Below, one piece after another: positions 25,503-34,272 of a stretch of DNA of 64,000 bases. This stretch comes from Haloarcula salina (lineage in GTDB: Archaea > Halobacteriota > Halobacteria > Halobacteriales > Haloarculaceae). Numbering within the stretch: position 1 is the stretch's first letter; each line of letters opens with the position of its first letter. The translations under genes and the position numbers were made by a program. Below the pieces are notes generated by a model. That model did no database searches and was not told the origin of the DNA. It saw only the letters and a list, made by a program, of their open reading frames with translations. The DNA is taken from assembly GCF_010119195.1 (NCBI RefSeq), contig NZ_WRXL01000008.1, positions 1-64,000 of the forward strand, written 5' to 3'.

Positions 25503-25874
25503 ATGGCAACCGAAGAACGGGAGTACGTCATCGCTCCGTGGGGGGAGGGGGACTGCGAAACGTCGGTCGTCACGCTCGAGTTACCGTCGCGGGAACTCAC
25601 CGCTCAGGTGGAAGTCCCGACGACCGTGCTCGAGAACGTATCCGAACTGGCCGACGAACATGGGATCGCCACCGAGCGGGCCCTCGCGGAGCGACTGGAG
25701 ATCAACCGCGCTCGCATCTCGCTCTACGCCGCCAAATCGGTCGAGCGGGTGAGCGAGGTCCAGCAGCACCTCACCGACGCCCGCGAGTACCTCTCCGGCG
25801 TCGACGCGCTGGCGACGGACGACCTCGAAGACGACATCGAGCACATCTGGACCAGCGAGCTCGGCGAGCCGTAG
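25503..25874 (+). CDS. small acidic protein, possible helix-turn-helix-like
   Basis: A 123-residue protein. After an N-terminal strand-rich part (residues 1-45) comes a helical part LENVSELADEHGIATERALAERLEINRARISLYAAKSVERV, which looks like a short DNA-binding or coiled segment, and a strongly acidic end (DDLEDDIEHIW). The family is not recognised. It follows the PNaS-like gene by 104 bases with its own TATA box. Confidence 0.7.
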   Translation: MATEEREYVIAPWGEGDCETSVVTLELPSRELTAQVEVPTTVLENVSELADEHGIATERALAERLEINRARISLYAAKSVERVSEVQQHLTDAREYLSGVDALATDDLEDDIEHIWTSELGEP

Positions 25875-25949
25875 AACCGGCTCGGACCGACCGCGGGAGC
25901 GGGTTCGACCCGCGGTGTGATCGAGACGCTTCACAGGAGTGGCTCGTGG

Positions 25950-26069
25950 TCAGCCGTGTGCGTTCTGCAACCGATACCGGGTGTGCCACCAGAGCGCTTC
26001 CCGAACAGCCGCCTGTGTGACGTACTGCGTCTCCGACGCGAGCCGGGACTCTGTGGTCTCCTTCGACAA
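25950..26069 (-). CDS. possible 39-residue protein with TTG start
   Basis: On the minus strand a TTG at 26069 begins SKETTESRLASETQYVTQAA and runs for 39 residues, ending in WWHTRYRLQNAHG. The minus-strand TATA-like GTATATC at 26092-26098 is 23-29 bases upstream of that start, which fits a leaderless gene. Codon use looks coding and the product is amphipathic. It is too short for a motif search. It may also be the end of a decayed gene. Confidence 0.45.
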   Translation of the reverse strand: MSKETTESRLASETQYVTQAAVREALWWHTRYRLQNAHG

Positions 26070-26179
26070 TTGAGTAAATTCAGATACGTGGATATACGCC
26101 CATCACATCCCACTACGAAAACATAGATCGTAAATATGAATCGATATTGCCGTCAGATGCGTGTGAATCCTGTCGGTGA

Positions 26180-26356
26180 CTATGGGTAGTACAGGCGGTT
26201 TTCAGAACCACTCGCTGTGGTCGTTTCCCGCCTTATGCGGTCGGTTTCAGATAGCTGAAACGGCTCCGCACGCTGTGTGGGTTCCAAGCCGGCTTCCGTT
26301 ATGAGATCGACGGCCTCCGCGTCTCCGTACGTCAGTGTCGAGTCTCCGTGTGCCAT
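26180..26356 (-). CDS. doubtful 58-residue ORF
   Basis: ATG at 26356 opens a 58-codon frame (MAHGDSTLTYGDAEAVDLI...), weakly acidic with a mixed composition. No TATA box at leaderless spacing and no motif was found. It is listed only because the region has no other gene. Confidence 0.25.
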   Translation of the reverse strand: MAHGDSTLTYGDAEAVDLITEAGLEPTQRAEPFQLSETDRIRRETTTASGSENRLYYP

Positions 26357-26546
26357 GGTTTGGACTAACAACCGTACGCTCGTTAGCGACTGCATTCCAC
26401 AGTGTCGAACGACCGAACACGTTCGCGTCCGCGTATCGGCCGGGCGCGCGCACGTGGACCATCTCGGTTGAAGCTGATGTGCGCGGTGACTCCAATAAAA
26501 GTATATGCGGACTGATAGGCAATTGGAAGGGAGCTACTTGCGGGAA

Positions 26547-26565
26547 ACAGTCGCTTGGCGACTGT
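26547..26565. other. perfect hairpin in the gene-poor region
   Basis: ACAGTCGC (26547-26554) and GCGACTGT (26558-26565) form an 8-base stem with a 3-base loop. There is no T-tract after it on either strand. It could be part of a small RNA, a terminator or a protein site. Confidence 0.35.
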
Positions 26566-26664
26566 CCGAGACGCTGGGGGAGCTCCGACGACTCAGACCC
26601 GATTCGCCCGTCTTTACCGGGTGAACGACCCTCAGCGAACGAATTAACTACACTCTGAGTCCCC

Positions 26665-26677
26665 ATAAATTTATTAT
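26665..26677 (+). promoter_or_regulatory. TATA region of pckA
   Basis: ATAAATTTATTAT lies 26-38 bases before the ATG at 26703, consistent with a leaderless transcript. Confidence 0.5.
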
Positions 26678-26702
26678 CAGATACGACCTGCCACCGGGTA
26701 CG

Positions 26703-28208
26703 ATGTCCGACTCCATTCCGGCGACCCACCAGTTGGTCTCTGGATTACCAGATCCCGAAACGGCCGACAACGTTCGGTACAATCCGTCGCTCGAACAGCT
26801 ACGGTCGTTTTCCAGCGATCTGGAGACGACGACCTCCTTCGGCGCACCGTCGTACGTCAGCGACGAGCGCTCCCGGAACGCGGACAAGACGAAAAACAAC
26901 GTCGACGACGCGTTCGACGGCGAGGACTACCGGCTCATGGAGGATCTCGTCTCGGCCGCCAACGAGGAGGCGATGGTCTGTCTCGACCGGAAAGTCGGCC
27001 GACACTCGGAGAACAGCTACACCTGCCGCTACTACGTTCCTGAGGAGTACGGCCGCATCGCGCTCAGTCTGGCCAAACTGCTGGAGCCGGCCGATCCCGG
27101 CGCGGAGCCGGACTTCCACACCGTCCAGATCCCGGAGTGGGACCGGACGGCCATCCGAATCCTCCCCGAGGAGGGGTTCACCGCGGTCGCAGGCAGCGAC
27201 TACACGGGCGAGGCCAAGAAGTCGTTCCTCCGGCTGTTCATGCTCCGCGCGAAACAGCAGGGCGGCCTCGGACTCCACGCCGGGAGCAAGCAGGTCGAAC
27301 TCGAGACGGACGACGGAATGGAGACCGTCGGCCAGCTGTTCCTCGGGCTCTCCGGGACCGGAAAGTCGACGCTGACCGCCCACGGCCTCTGGCTCGACGA
27401 CCCGGAGGACGCGACGATGCTCCAGGACGACGTGTGCGCGCTCCTCCCCGACGGGAGCGTCGCCGGCAGCGAGGGCCAGGGCCTGTTCGTCAAGACCCAC
27501 GGGCTCGACCGGGAGACCGAGCCGGCGATCTTCGACGCCACGACGGACGAGTCGGCCGTTCTGGAGAACGTCGACGTCGACGCTGACGGGACGGTCGACT
27601 TCGACAGCGACCGCTACTCCTCGAACGGCCGCGCGATCATCCAGCGCGAGAAGCTCTCCTCGGCGGGCGCGGACATCGACCTCCCCGAGGTCGACCAGAT
27701 CTTCTTCATCACGCGCCAGCCCGCGATGCCGCCGGTCGCGAAGCTCTCGCCCGAGGAGGCCGCCGTCGCGTTCATGCTGGGTGAATCCATCCAGACCAGC
27801 GCCGGCGATCCGTCCGCCGCCGGCCAGTCCATCCGCGTCGTCGGCACGAACCCGTTCATCATCGGGTCCGAGGGCGAGGAGGGCAACCGCTTCCGCGACC
27901 TCATCGCGGACCTCGACGTCGACTGTTACGTCCTGAACACCGGCTCCGTCGGCTCTCGGGACGTCGGCGTCGAGGACACGATTTCGCTGCTCCGGGGCAT
28001 CTCGCGCGGGACGCTGGAGTGGGAGACCGACGAGGCGACCGGCTTCACCGTTCCGGCGTCGGTCCCCGGCCTCGACACCGACGATTTCGCCGTCTCGGAG
28101 AACCTCGACGACTACGAGACGACGCTCGCGGCGCTCCGGAACGAGCGCGAGTCCTACCTCGCGCAGTTCGACGACCTCGACGACGACATCGTCGGCGCGC
28201 TCTACTAA
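26703..28208 (+). CDS. pckA: phosphoenolpyruvate carboxykinase (ATP)
   Basis: A 501-residue enzyme that turns oxaloacetate and ATP into phosphoenolpyruvate, ADP and CO2, the first step of gluconeogenesis. The kinase P-loop GLSGTGKST is at residues 215-223, and the second nucleotide/metal motif QDD at 241-243. DYTGEAKKS (167-174) and FFITRQPAMPPVAKLSPEEAAVAFMLG also match the ATP-type family, as opposed to the GTP type. It is followed by convergent genes. With GAPDH at 39639 it points to gluconeogenic growth. Confidence 0.9.
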   Translation: MSDSIPATHQLVSGLPDPETADNVRYNPSLEQLRSFSSDLETTTSFGAPSYVSDERSRNADKTKNNVDDAFDGEDYRLMEDLVSAANEEAMVCLDRKVGRHSENSYTCRYYVPEEYGRIALSLAKLLEPADPGAEPDFHTVQIPEWDRTAIRILPEEGFTAVAGSDYTGEAKKSFLRLFMLRAKQQGGLGLHAGSKQVELETDDGMETVGQLFLGLSGTGKSTLTAHGLWLDDPEDATMLQDDVCALLPDGSVAGSEGQGLFVKTHGLDRETEPAIFDATTDESAVLENVDVDADGTVDFDSDRYSSNGRAIIQREKLSSAGADIDLPEVDQIFFITRQPAMPPVAKLSPEEAAVAFMLGESIQTSAGDPSAAGQSIRVVGTNPFIIGSEGEEGNRFRDLIADLDVDCYVLNTGSVGSRDVGVEDTISLLRGISRGTLEWETDEATGFTVPASVPGLDTDDFAVSENLDDYETTLAALRNERESYLAQFDDLDDDIVGALY

Positions 28209-28417
28209 TTCGCGCGCGCCGCTAGCCGCTTGTCTTTCAGTCTCTGAGGCGTATCGAACGTCGGAATTATTTGAATCTTCCACTGCCAATTATCCAAACA
28301 GATACGTCGACTCTAGACATATATATTCAAAATATAGAGTTTAATTCCCTCTTCTGTGCCTGTCTTGCGTTGTGGGTCGTCGATTCTCGGAGCCGTCACA
28401 GCCGAGCAGCGCGCCGC
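28209..28417. other. convergent intergenic region, AT-rich
   Basis: A 209-base stretch between the ends of pckA and the ABC permease. It holds AT-rich words such as ATATATATTC and AAATATAGAG, but no gene is expected to start here. No clear hairpin is seen; it probably contains the two transcript ends. Confidence 0.35.
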
Positions 28418-29860
28418 TCAGTCCTGCCGATACCGCCGTGTCCACTTCGGGATCGCTCGCCGGTAGAGCGCGATCCCGATGAGGCCGAGGACCGCGCTAC
28501 CGAGACCGATGGCGGCGAGCAGGGCCGGCGAGACGGGCGCGAGCGCGAACCCGACGACGAGTACGGGGACCAGCGGGACGACCATGGCGAGGCTGAACAC
28601 GGCGAACAGCGCGGTGTCGAAGAGGAACTCGTTCGGCGAGAACCCGGTCAGGTACACGGTCGTCCCGAAGATGTAGCAGGCGACGCCGACGAGGAGTGCG
28701 GCCCCCGCGATAGCCTCGCCGACCGGACCGCCGCGCCAGACCACCGCGGGCGCGTAGACGGCGAGACCCACGACCGGGCCGAGCAGGAGGAACGCCCGGA
28801 GTTTGCCCGTGAACAGGGACGCGACCGACAGCGGGAGCGCCCGGTAGGCGTCCACGTCGTCGGACTGCGTGAGCCAGTTGTAGGTGGTAAAGCCCGAGAG
28901 CCCGAGCATCGCGCCGAGCGAGATGCCGGCGGAGGGGGCGACGCCCGTGATCCGGCCCGCGAGGTCGGTCAGCCCGACCGTGACGCCCAGCAGGACCCCG
29001 GCCGAGAACAGCACCTTGGCGAACCCGCCGGAACTCCGGTGGACGTCGAGGAGCGTCTTGGTCGCCACCGGGTCTCCGAGGCGACGACGCCAGCGGCGAA
29101 ACGTCGGTCCGACGGTCCGTGCCGGCCGGCGCGCGGTCGGGTCGAAGGTCGCGGCTCCGACGAGCGAGACGGCCGCGACGGCGACTCCGGTCGCCGCGAT
29201 CCGCGGGCCCGTCGGCGCGAGGAACACGCCGTAGGGCGTGTAGGCCGCGATGTCCACGCCGGTCGCCCACGCCGCGGCCCCCGCGGCGAGGACCGCGCCG
29301 AAGACCGCGCGTCCCGGCAGGCCCCGGCCGGTGAGTCCGAGGCCGGCGAGCGTCGCGCCCATGCCGAGGACGAACGCGCACGTCAGCGTCGCCCACAGGA
29401 GGGCTGTGGTGCCCACGAGCGACGCGACGCCGGGGAATCCGCCGACGGCCGCGACCGCCGTCGCCGTCCCGAGCGACATCGGCAACAGGAACAGGAGCGC
29501 GTAGTACACGAGGTCCTTGACGACGAAGACGCCGAGCAGTCGGGACTGAGACAGCGGGAGCGTCCGCGCGGAGAATACCAGCAGCGTCAGGTCTCCGAGG
29601 AGATCGTCGATTGCGTCGCGCCCGACGAAGCCGATCGAGCCGGTGTGGAGGCCGAAGACGACCGCCAGGCCGTGGAGTCCGGCGTAGACAGTCTCGGGCG
29701 CAGTTCCGGTCCAGACGACCCCACCCGCCGCTCCCGCGGTGACGAACGCGACGAGCACCGGGAAGAGCGCGAAGTGCGAGCCGCGAAACAGGCGGCCGTG
29801 GAGCCGCCACTCCTCGCGGAGCATCGCGGCGAAGACGCGGCGTGTCCGCCCGTCAGGCAT
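28418..29860 (-). CDS. ABC-2 type transporter permease
   Basis: A 480-residue protein with about twelve hydrophobic segments, arranged as two halves, and a charged cytoplasmic loop near residues 220-250 (RRPARTVGPTFRRWRRRLGD). The gene overlaps the ATPase gene by eight bases (29853-29860) on the same strand, so it forms an exporter pair with it. The size and layout resemble large haloarchaeal ABC-2 permeases. The substrate cannot be assigned. Confidence 0.8.
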   Translation of the reverse strand: MPDGRTRRVFAAMLREEWRLHGRLFRGSHFALFPVLVAFVTAGAAGGVVWTGTAPETVYAGLHGLAVVFGLHTGSIGFVGRDAIDDLLGDLTLLVFSARTLPLSQSRLLGVFVVKDLVYYALLFLLPMSLGTATAVAAVGGFPGVASLVGTTALLWATLTCAFVLGMGATLAGLGLTGRGLPGRAVFGAVLAAGAAAWATGVDIAAYTPYGVFLAPTGPRIAATGVAVAAVSLVGAATFDPTARRPARTVGPTFRRWRRRLGDPVATKTLLDVHRSSGGFAKVLFSAGVLLGVTVGLTDLAGRITGVAPSAGISLGAMLGLSGFTTYNWLTQSDDVDAYRALPLSVASLFTGKLRAFLLLGPVVGLAVYAPAVVWRGGPVGEAIAGAALLVGVACYIFGTTVYLTGFSPNEFLFDTALFAVFSLAMVVPLVPVLVVGFALAPVSPALLAAIGLGSAVLGLIGIALYRRAIPKWTRRYRQD

Positions 29861-30593
29861 CGCCGGCCACCCCGTCGACGGTCGCGTCCACGCGGTCCAG
29901 GAACACGTCCAGTAGCGTCTCCTCGCCGGGGAGATCTGGGGGACGCACGTCCGCGACGAGGCCGCCCTCGTAGACGATACCGACCCGCGAGCACAGCTCT
30001 GCCGCCACGTCCACGTCGTGCGTAGTGAGCACGACGGTGTTGCCCGCGTCGCGGTAGTCGCGGAGGAAGCGCTTGACCCGCTCCTGGACGATGGGGTCGA
30101 GGTTTGCCAGCGGCTCGTCGATGAACACGAGCGCGGGCTCGTGGAGGAACGCGCCGGCGATCATCACCTTCTGTTGCTGGCCCCGCGAGAGGTCGGTGGC
30201 CATCGTGTCGAGCTTCGCCGCGAAGCCGAGCCGGTCGGCCCACCGCTCGATCCGCTCGTCGACCGTCTCGGACGCGAGGTCACGGACCGCGCCGACGAAC
30301 TCGAAGTACTCTCGCGGCGTCATGAAGCTCGGCGGGGACTCCTTCTCGGGGAGAATGCCGACTCGTTCGCGGACCCGCGTCGGGTGAGCGACCGGATCGA
30401 CGCCGAGGACCGAAATCTCCCCGCCGTCGGGGACGAGCTGGCCGGTGAGCGTCTCCATGGTCGTGGTCTTGCCCGCGCCGTTCGGGCCGAGGAGGCCGAA
30501 CAGCTCCCCCTCGGCGACCGACAGCGAGAGGTCTCCGACGGCGGTCACGTCTCCGTACGACTTGCGGAACGACTCGATCTGGATTGCTGGCAC
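29853..30593 (-). CDS. ABC-2 type transporter ATP-binding protein
   Basis: A 246-residue ATPase. Walker A is GLLGPNGAGKTTTMETL, the signature LSRGQQQKVMIAGAF, Walker B LVFIDEPLANLDP, and the switch histidine is in LTTHDVDVAAEL. It lacks the C-terminal extension of the ATPase at 1495. It is upstream of the permease and overlaps it by eight bases. A TATA box for this unit was not located with confidence. It lies 78 bases downstream of the end of norB on the same strand. Confidence 0.9.
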   Translation of the reverse strand: MPAIQIESFRKSYGDVTAVGDLSLSVAEGELFGLLGPNGAGKTTTMETLTGQLVPDGGEISVLGVDPVAHPTRVRERVGILPEKESPPSFMTPREYFEFVGAVRDLASETVDERIERWADRLGFAAKLDTMATDLSRGQQQKVMIAGAFLHEPALVFIDEPLANLDPIVQERVKRFLRDYRDAGNTVVLTTHDVDVAAELCSRVGIVYEGGLVADVRPPDLPGEETLLDVFLDRVDATVDGVAGDA

Positions 30594-30671
30594 GGCGGTC
30601 TCACGAGCGTCTGTCCCGAAACCGCATAAGTAGTGGTGGTGGGCCGACCCGTCGCGGCCCGCGGGCGTGCC

Positions 30672-32957
30672 CTAATCGTCGCTCAGGACGCCCTCGGCGA
30701 CCGCCATGTCGTCGACGCTCGGGTCGTCCTCGGACTGCCGGAGGACGAACCGCTTGCGGACCAGGTCGGCGGCGTACAGCGCCGTGCCGACGATGATGAG
30801 CGTGTCGCCGGGCAGCCGCGCCCAGAACAGCGTCTGGACGAGCGGCTGCTCGTAGAACGCCACGCTACGGGCGGCGGCGTAGCTCCCGGTGAAGGCGGCC
30901 TCTAACTGGAGGAAGCCGACCGGGAGGACGGAGACGAACACCATCAGCGCGAGGCCGACGTTCCAGCACCAGAACGCCCCGCGGAGCCAGGACGCGTCCC
31001 AGCGCTCGGGCTTGATGGAGAGCTGGAGCATGTACGTGACCATTCCCAGCGCGAGGAAACCGAATGCCCCGAACATCGCGGCGTGGGCGTGGCCGACGGT
31101 GAGGTACGTCCCGTGCTCGTAGTAGTTGATGAGCGGGAGGTTGATGAAGAACCCCAGCACGCCGGCCCCGACGAAGTTCCAGACCCCGCTGGCGACGATG
31201 AACATGAAGGGGAGCTTGTAGGTGAACCCACCGGTCTCGGTCATCGCCCGGTACTGGCCGATGGCCTCGTAGAGGATGAACACCAGCGGGATGAGTTCGA
31301 GCGTCGAGAAGACGCTTCCGATGGGGACCCACATGTCGGGCATCCCGACCCACCAGTAGTGGTGCGAGACGCCGATGACGCCCGTAGACATCACCAGCAG
31401 GGCCTGGAGCATGACCGCCTTCTCGGCGCTCTTGCGTTCGAGGAGGTTCATCGACACCAGCGTCAGGCCGACGATGGCGACGATGAAGAACTCGAAGGCC
31501 CCCTCGACCCACATGTGGACGACCCACCAGCGCCAGAACTCCGTGACGGCGATGTTGGTGTCCGGGGTGAAGAAGAACCCGGCGGTAAAGAGCAGGGCGA
31601 TGGAGCCGCCGGCGTAGAGGATCATGTGCGCGAGGCCGAAGGGCTGCTCGCGGTCCAACATCGGCTTCAGCCCGCGGATCGAGAGGACGGCCCAGAGGCC
31701 GAAGCCGACGAGCAGGCCGACCTGCCAGACCTTCCCGACTTCGAGGTACTCCAGGCCCTCGTTGCCCAGCAGCCACCAGAGCTGGCCGTCGAGGTAGCCG
31801 TTCGCGCCGAGCCAGATGCCGCCGAGGCCGCCGACGGTGACGACGACGATGGCGACCAGCAGGCCGTCGATGTACGTCGACTGGCGCTTCGGTTCGTGGC
31901 CGGTCAGCAGCGGCGGGAGGAACAGCCCCGCGCCGAGCCACGTCGCGGCGATCCAGAGGATGCCGAGGTCGATGTGCCAGGTCTTGGCCATCGCGAACGG
32001 GAGCAACTGGAGGATGTGGACGCCGAAGATCCGCTCGACGCCGAAGAAGCCGGCGCGTTCGATGTAGAAGTGCGCCAGCAAGCCCCCGAGCAACACCTGT
32101 GCGAGGAACAGCCCAGCGGCGACCGGGACGAACCGCAGCGCCGACCGCTGGCTGGGGAAGACGCTCACGTCGCCCGGCTCGGGGACGGAGATGCCTTCGG
32201 CGGACGGCTCCGGGAGGTCGACGGCCTTGTACAGCCAGATGCCGCCGCCGGCCCCGCCGACGAGCAGGACCATGGCGATGACGCTCCAGGTCATCGCCGC
32301 GCCGGTGGCGTCGTTGCCCGCGGCCGGTTCGTAGGGCCAGTCGTTCGTGTAGGAGTGCTCACCGCCGGGGCGGTCGGTGTGGGAGAACCACGCCGTCCAC
32401 ATCGCGAAGTCGGCGAAGTTCCGCGCGTCTTCCTCGGTCTCGATCATCCCCTCGGGAACCCCGCGCTCGTGGCTCCCCTCGTGGTAGCGCTCGACGTACA
32501 CCTCGCGGACCTGCTCGTGGGCGTACAGTTCCGCGGCGGAGTATTCGATTGGGCCGCCGCCGTACTCACCTTCGAGGTCCGCTTTGACCACGTCGTTGAC
32601 GGCGGCCTGCTCGGCCGAGGCCAGCGAGTCGTACGCCGTCCCGTAGCGCTCCTCGGCGTAGTACGACCGCATGTACCGGGTCTTCAGTTCCAGCGCGTCG
32701 GCGGTGTAGTCCGCGCCGTAGTACGCGCCGTTGCCGAGGATCGACCCGTGGTTCATCAGTCCGTTCTTCTGGAACGACTTCTTGCCGTCCCGAATCTGTT
32801 CGTCAGTCACGATCGTCTCGCCGTCGGGCCCGACGACCCGTTCGGGGATGGGTGGGGCCTCTTGATAGGCGATCCACGCGCCTGCGCCCATCACGACGAG
32901 ATTGAACACGAAGGCGACGACGATCACCTTCGCGATGGTTTTGCGTTTCAGCTCCAT
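30672..32957 (-). CDS. norB: quinol-dependent nitric oxide reductase (NorB/qNOR)
   Basis: A 761-residue membrane enzyme reducing two NO to N2O with electrons from quinol. It starts with one membrane helix (about 9-31) and a hydrophilic extracellular domain (residues 32-220), then about 13 membrane segments. The non-heme iron ligands have the spacing known for bacterial qNOR: His481 and Glu485 in HMWVEG, and His532-His533 in SHHYWW. Heme ligand candidates are His328, His623 and His625. No cytochrome c motif (CxxCH) is present, so electrons come from the quinone pool. The start is at 32957 (MELKRKTIAK). Confidence 0.93.
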   Translation of the reverse strand: MELKRKTIAKVIVVAFVFNLVVMGAGAWIAYQEAPPIPERVVGPDGETIVTDEQIRDGKKSFQKNGLMNHGSILGNGAYYGADYTADALELKTRYMRSYYAEERYGTAYDSLASAEQAAVNDVVKADLEGEYGGGPIEYSAAELYAHEQVREVYVERYHEGSHERGVPEGMIETEEDARNFADFAMWTAWFSHTDRPGGEHSYTNDWPYEPAAGNDATGAAMTWSVIAMVLLVGGAGGGIWLYKAVDLPEPSAEGISVPEPGDVSVFPSQRSALRFVPVAAGLFLAQVLLGGLLAHFYIERAGFFGVERIFGVHILQLLPFAMAKTWHIDLGILWIAATWLGAGLFLPPLLTGHEPKRQSTYIDGLLVAIVVVTVGGLGGIWLGANGYLDGQLWWLLGNEGLEYLEVGKVWQVGLLVGFGLWAVLSIRGLKPMLDREQPFGLAHMILYAGGSIALLFTAGFFFTPDTNIAVTEFWRWWVVHMWVEGAFEFFIVAIVGLTLVSMNLLERKSAEKAVMLQALLVMSTGVIGVSHHYWWVGMPDMWVPIGSVFSTLELIPLVFILYEAIGQYRAMTETGGFTYKLPFMFIVASGVWNFVGAGVLGFFINLPLINYYEHGTYLTVGHAHAAMFGAFGFLALGMVTYMLQLSIKPERWDASWLRGAFWCWNVGLALMVFVSVLPVGFLQLEAAFTGSYAAARSVAFYEQPLVQTLFWARLPGDTLIIVGTALYAADLVRKRFVLRQSEDDPSVDDMAVAEGVLSDD

Positions 32958-33160
32958 GTGTGCGATCGTTCGCCTGGGCCGCCCAAGAAGGGGGTTCTGC
33001 GTTCTCAGCGGCTGGTGGCCGAGGCGAATATGTTCGCCCTGACACCGAACCGCCCGACGGCCGTCGGTGATGTTCGGGTCCGGTTCGTCCCGCGACAGGC
33101 CCCACTTGACTGTTCAGTGTCACCGCATGTTGTGGCAATGATTCGCAATACCAATAGACC

Positions 33161-33168
33161 TATATAAT
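33161..33168 (+). promoter_or_regulatory. TATA box of the small zinc-ribbon gene
   Basis: TATATAAT lies 23-30 bases before the ATG at 33191, a near-ideal box at leaderless spacing. Confidence 0.6.
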
Positions 33169-33190
33169 GGTGTGCTATACCTTATCATGT

Positions 33191-33370
33191 ATGGCGTCCG
33201 CACCGAGCAGTGACGATATGTTCGACCAGTTCCTTTCCCAGCGCGGTCACGACGTGGAAGAGACCGGATGGGAGGAGAACTACAACAAGAAGCAGTGCCC
33301 GGATTGCGGCGGTCTTCACGAGTCGACAGCGTCCCAGTGCTCGGTGTGTGGCTGGGCACCAGCACACTGA
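33191..33370 (+). CDS. small zinc-ribbon protein, HVO_0416-like
   Basis: A 59-residue protein with two CPxCG-type motifs: CPDCGG (near residue 36) and CSVCGW at the C-terminal end, which together could bind one zinc. Between them lies LHESTASQ. The N-terminal half (MASAPSSDDMFDQFLSQRGH) and the phrase TGWEENYNKKQC resemble the haloarchaeal HVO_0416 family as I remember it. The start at 33191 follows the TATA box. The function is unknown; such small zinc proteins are often regulatory. Confidence 0.75.
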   Translation: MASAPSSDDMFDQFLSQRGHDVEETGWEENYNKKQCPDCGGLHESTASQCSVCGWAPAH

Positions 33371-33581
33371 CAGGGCAGGGCCGGTTTTCGTTTCTGTGTT
33401 CCTTCGCCGTCAGCGCCGCGAGCGACGCGCTCGCGGTTCAATACGCCAGTACTACCGAGTCTGTTTCGTAGTGCGGTAGGAAGTGGGTAATCGAGGGTCG
33501 GGCGACCGACGCCGGGGGTCAAGCGACGCGGTGCCGACCGTGATTTGGGGGGTCAGTGTCGGACCCAGCGAGCTTCGCCGC

Positions 33582-33614
33582 ACGCCGATTGCGCCGCTGT
33601 CGTGCAATCGGCGT
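33582..33614. terminator. 11-base inverted repeat downstream of padR
   Basis: ACGCCGATTGC (33582-33592) and GCAATCGGCGT (33604-33614) are perfect inverted copies with an 11-base loop. The element lies 29 bases beyond the padR stop codon and about 210 bases after the zinc-ribbon gene, so it could end both convergent transcripts. There is no long T-tract, so the terminator call is tentative. Confidence 0.45.
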
Positions 33615-33642
33615 ATACGTGGTCTCGACGGGCCGCTCGTGA

Positions 33643-34140
33643 TCACATCGTGTCGAGGGACAACTGGAGGAACATCCCGAGCACGAGGTGTTGATACGCG
33701 GCGTTCTGAATCCGCTCTTTCGCAGTCGCGGTGTCAGCGATCGTATACTGCTTCGTCTGGACGAGTTCGTGCATCTGGAGCGTGTCTCGGGCTTCCAGAT
33801 CGTGGAGCCGGGGGTACACTGTCCCCGGACTCAACTCGGCACCGAACTGCGTCGACAGTTCCTCCATCAGCCCGGTACCGTGGGTGCCACCGTCGGCGAC
33901 GGCGATCATCGCCAGGAGGATTTCGTCCAGACTCTGTGTGACGAGTCCGTCGTCGACGTCGATATCGCGATCGACGACGTCGTCGACGACCGAAGCCAAC
34001 AACGACTCCGGAATGGCGTCACGACTGGGCGGGTCATGCGAATGCGGGCGCTCGATCCCGACGAGGGGGGTCAGTCGCTCGTCGGCTGTCTCGCCCTGTG
34101 TCTTGCCCGTCGTCACGCGACGGAGGTTGTCTCCGGACAT
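33643..34140 (-). CDS. PadR family transcriptional regulator
   Basis: A 165-residue protein from the ATG at 34140. The C-terminal half has a PadR-type winged helix: ILLAMIAVADGGTHGTGLMEELSTQFG followed by LSPGTVYPRLHDLEARDTLQMHEL, where GTVYPRL is the recognition helix, and the wing TKQYTIAD. About 60 residues in front (rich in Asp, Arg and Thr) vary between family members. It is divergent from the winged-helix gene at 34273 with a 132-base control region. The target is not known. Confidence 0.85.
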   Translation of the reverse strand: MSGDNLRRVTTGKTQGETADERLTPLVGIERPHSHDPPSRDAIPESLLASVVDDVVDRDIDVDDGLVTQSLDEILLAMIAVADGGTHGTGLMEELSTQFGAELSPGTVYPRLHDLEARDTLQMHELVQTKQYTIADTATAKERIQNAAYQHLVLGMFLQLSLDTM

Positions 34141-34188
34141 CGTCTCACCTGAACGCGATCTGCACTCGATGCTACAGGGTGATTGAAC

Positions 34189-34250
34189 ATATAAATAGTG
34201 CAGTGTTTTCTCAGCGTGAAAGTACCGCAGTGCTGGATAAATTTTATATA
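34189..34250. promoter_or_regulatory. divergent promoter region of padR and the winged-helix gene
   Basis: On the plus strand TTTATATA (34243-34250) lies 23-30 bases before GTG 34273. On the minus strand TATTTATATG (34189-34198) would start padR with a leader of about 25 bases. A TGCT...AGCA partial palindrome flanks the plus-strand box (34231-34253). Binding by PadR to its own promoter is plausible but not shown. Confidence 0.5.
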
Positions 34251-34272
34251 GCACGCCGAGAACGAACGGATA

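Larger units (their letters stand above)
25875..26702. other. gene-poor, AT-richer region
   Basis: Over 828 bases no reading frame longer than 70 codons looks protein-like. The DNA is visibly richer in A/T than its surroundings, especially 26060-26180 and 26630-26680. It holds a likely 39-codon gene (25950-26069), a weak 58-codon frame (26180-26356), a perfect hairpin (26547-26565) and the pckA promoter. It may be a site of past insertion and decay or a non-coding RNA region. Confidence 0.4.

Noticed and set aside
26247-26729. 160-codon minus-strand frame in the gene-poor region
   Set aside because: It crosses the pckA promoter and start, and the composition is not protein-like.
31083-33167. 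694-codon plus-strand frame opposite norB
   Set aside because: Antisense to norB, whose membrane segments and metal ligands are clear; the frame is an artefact of high GC.
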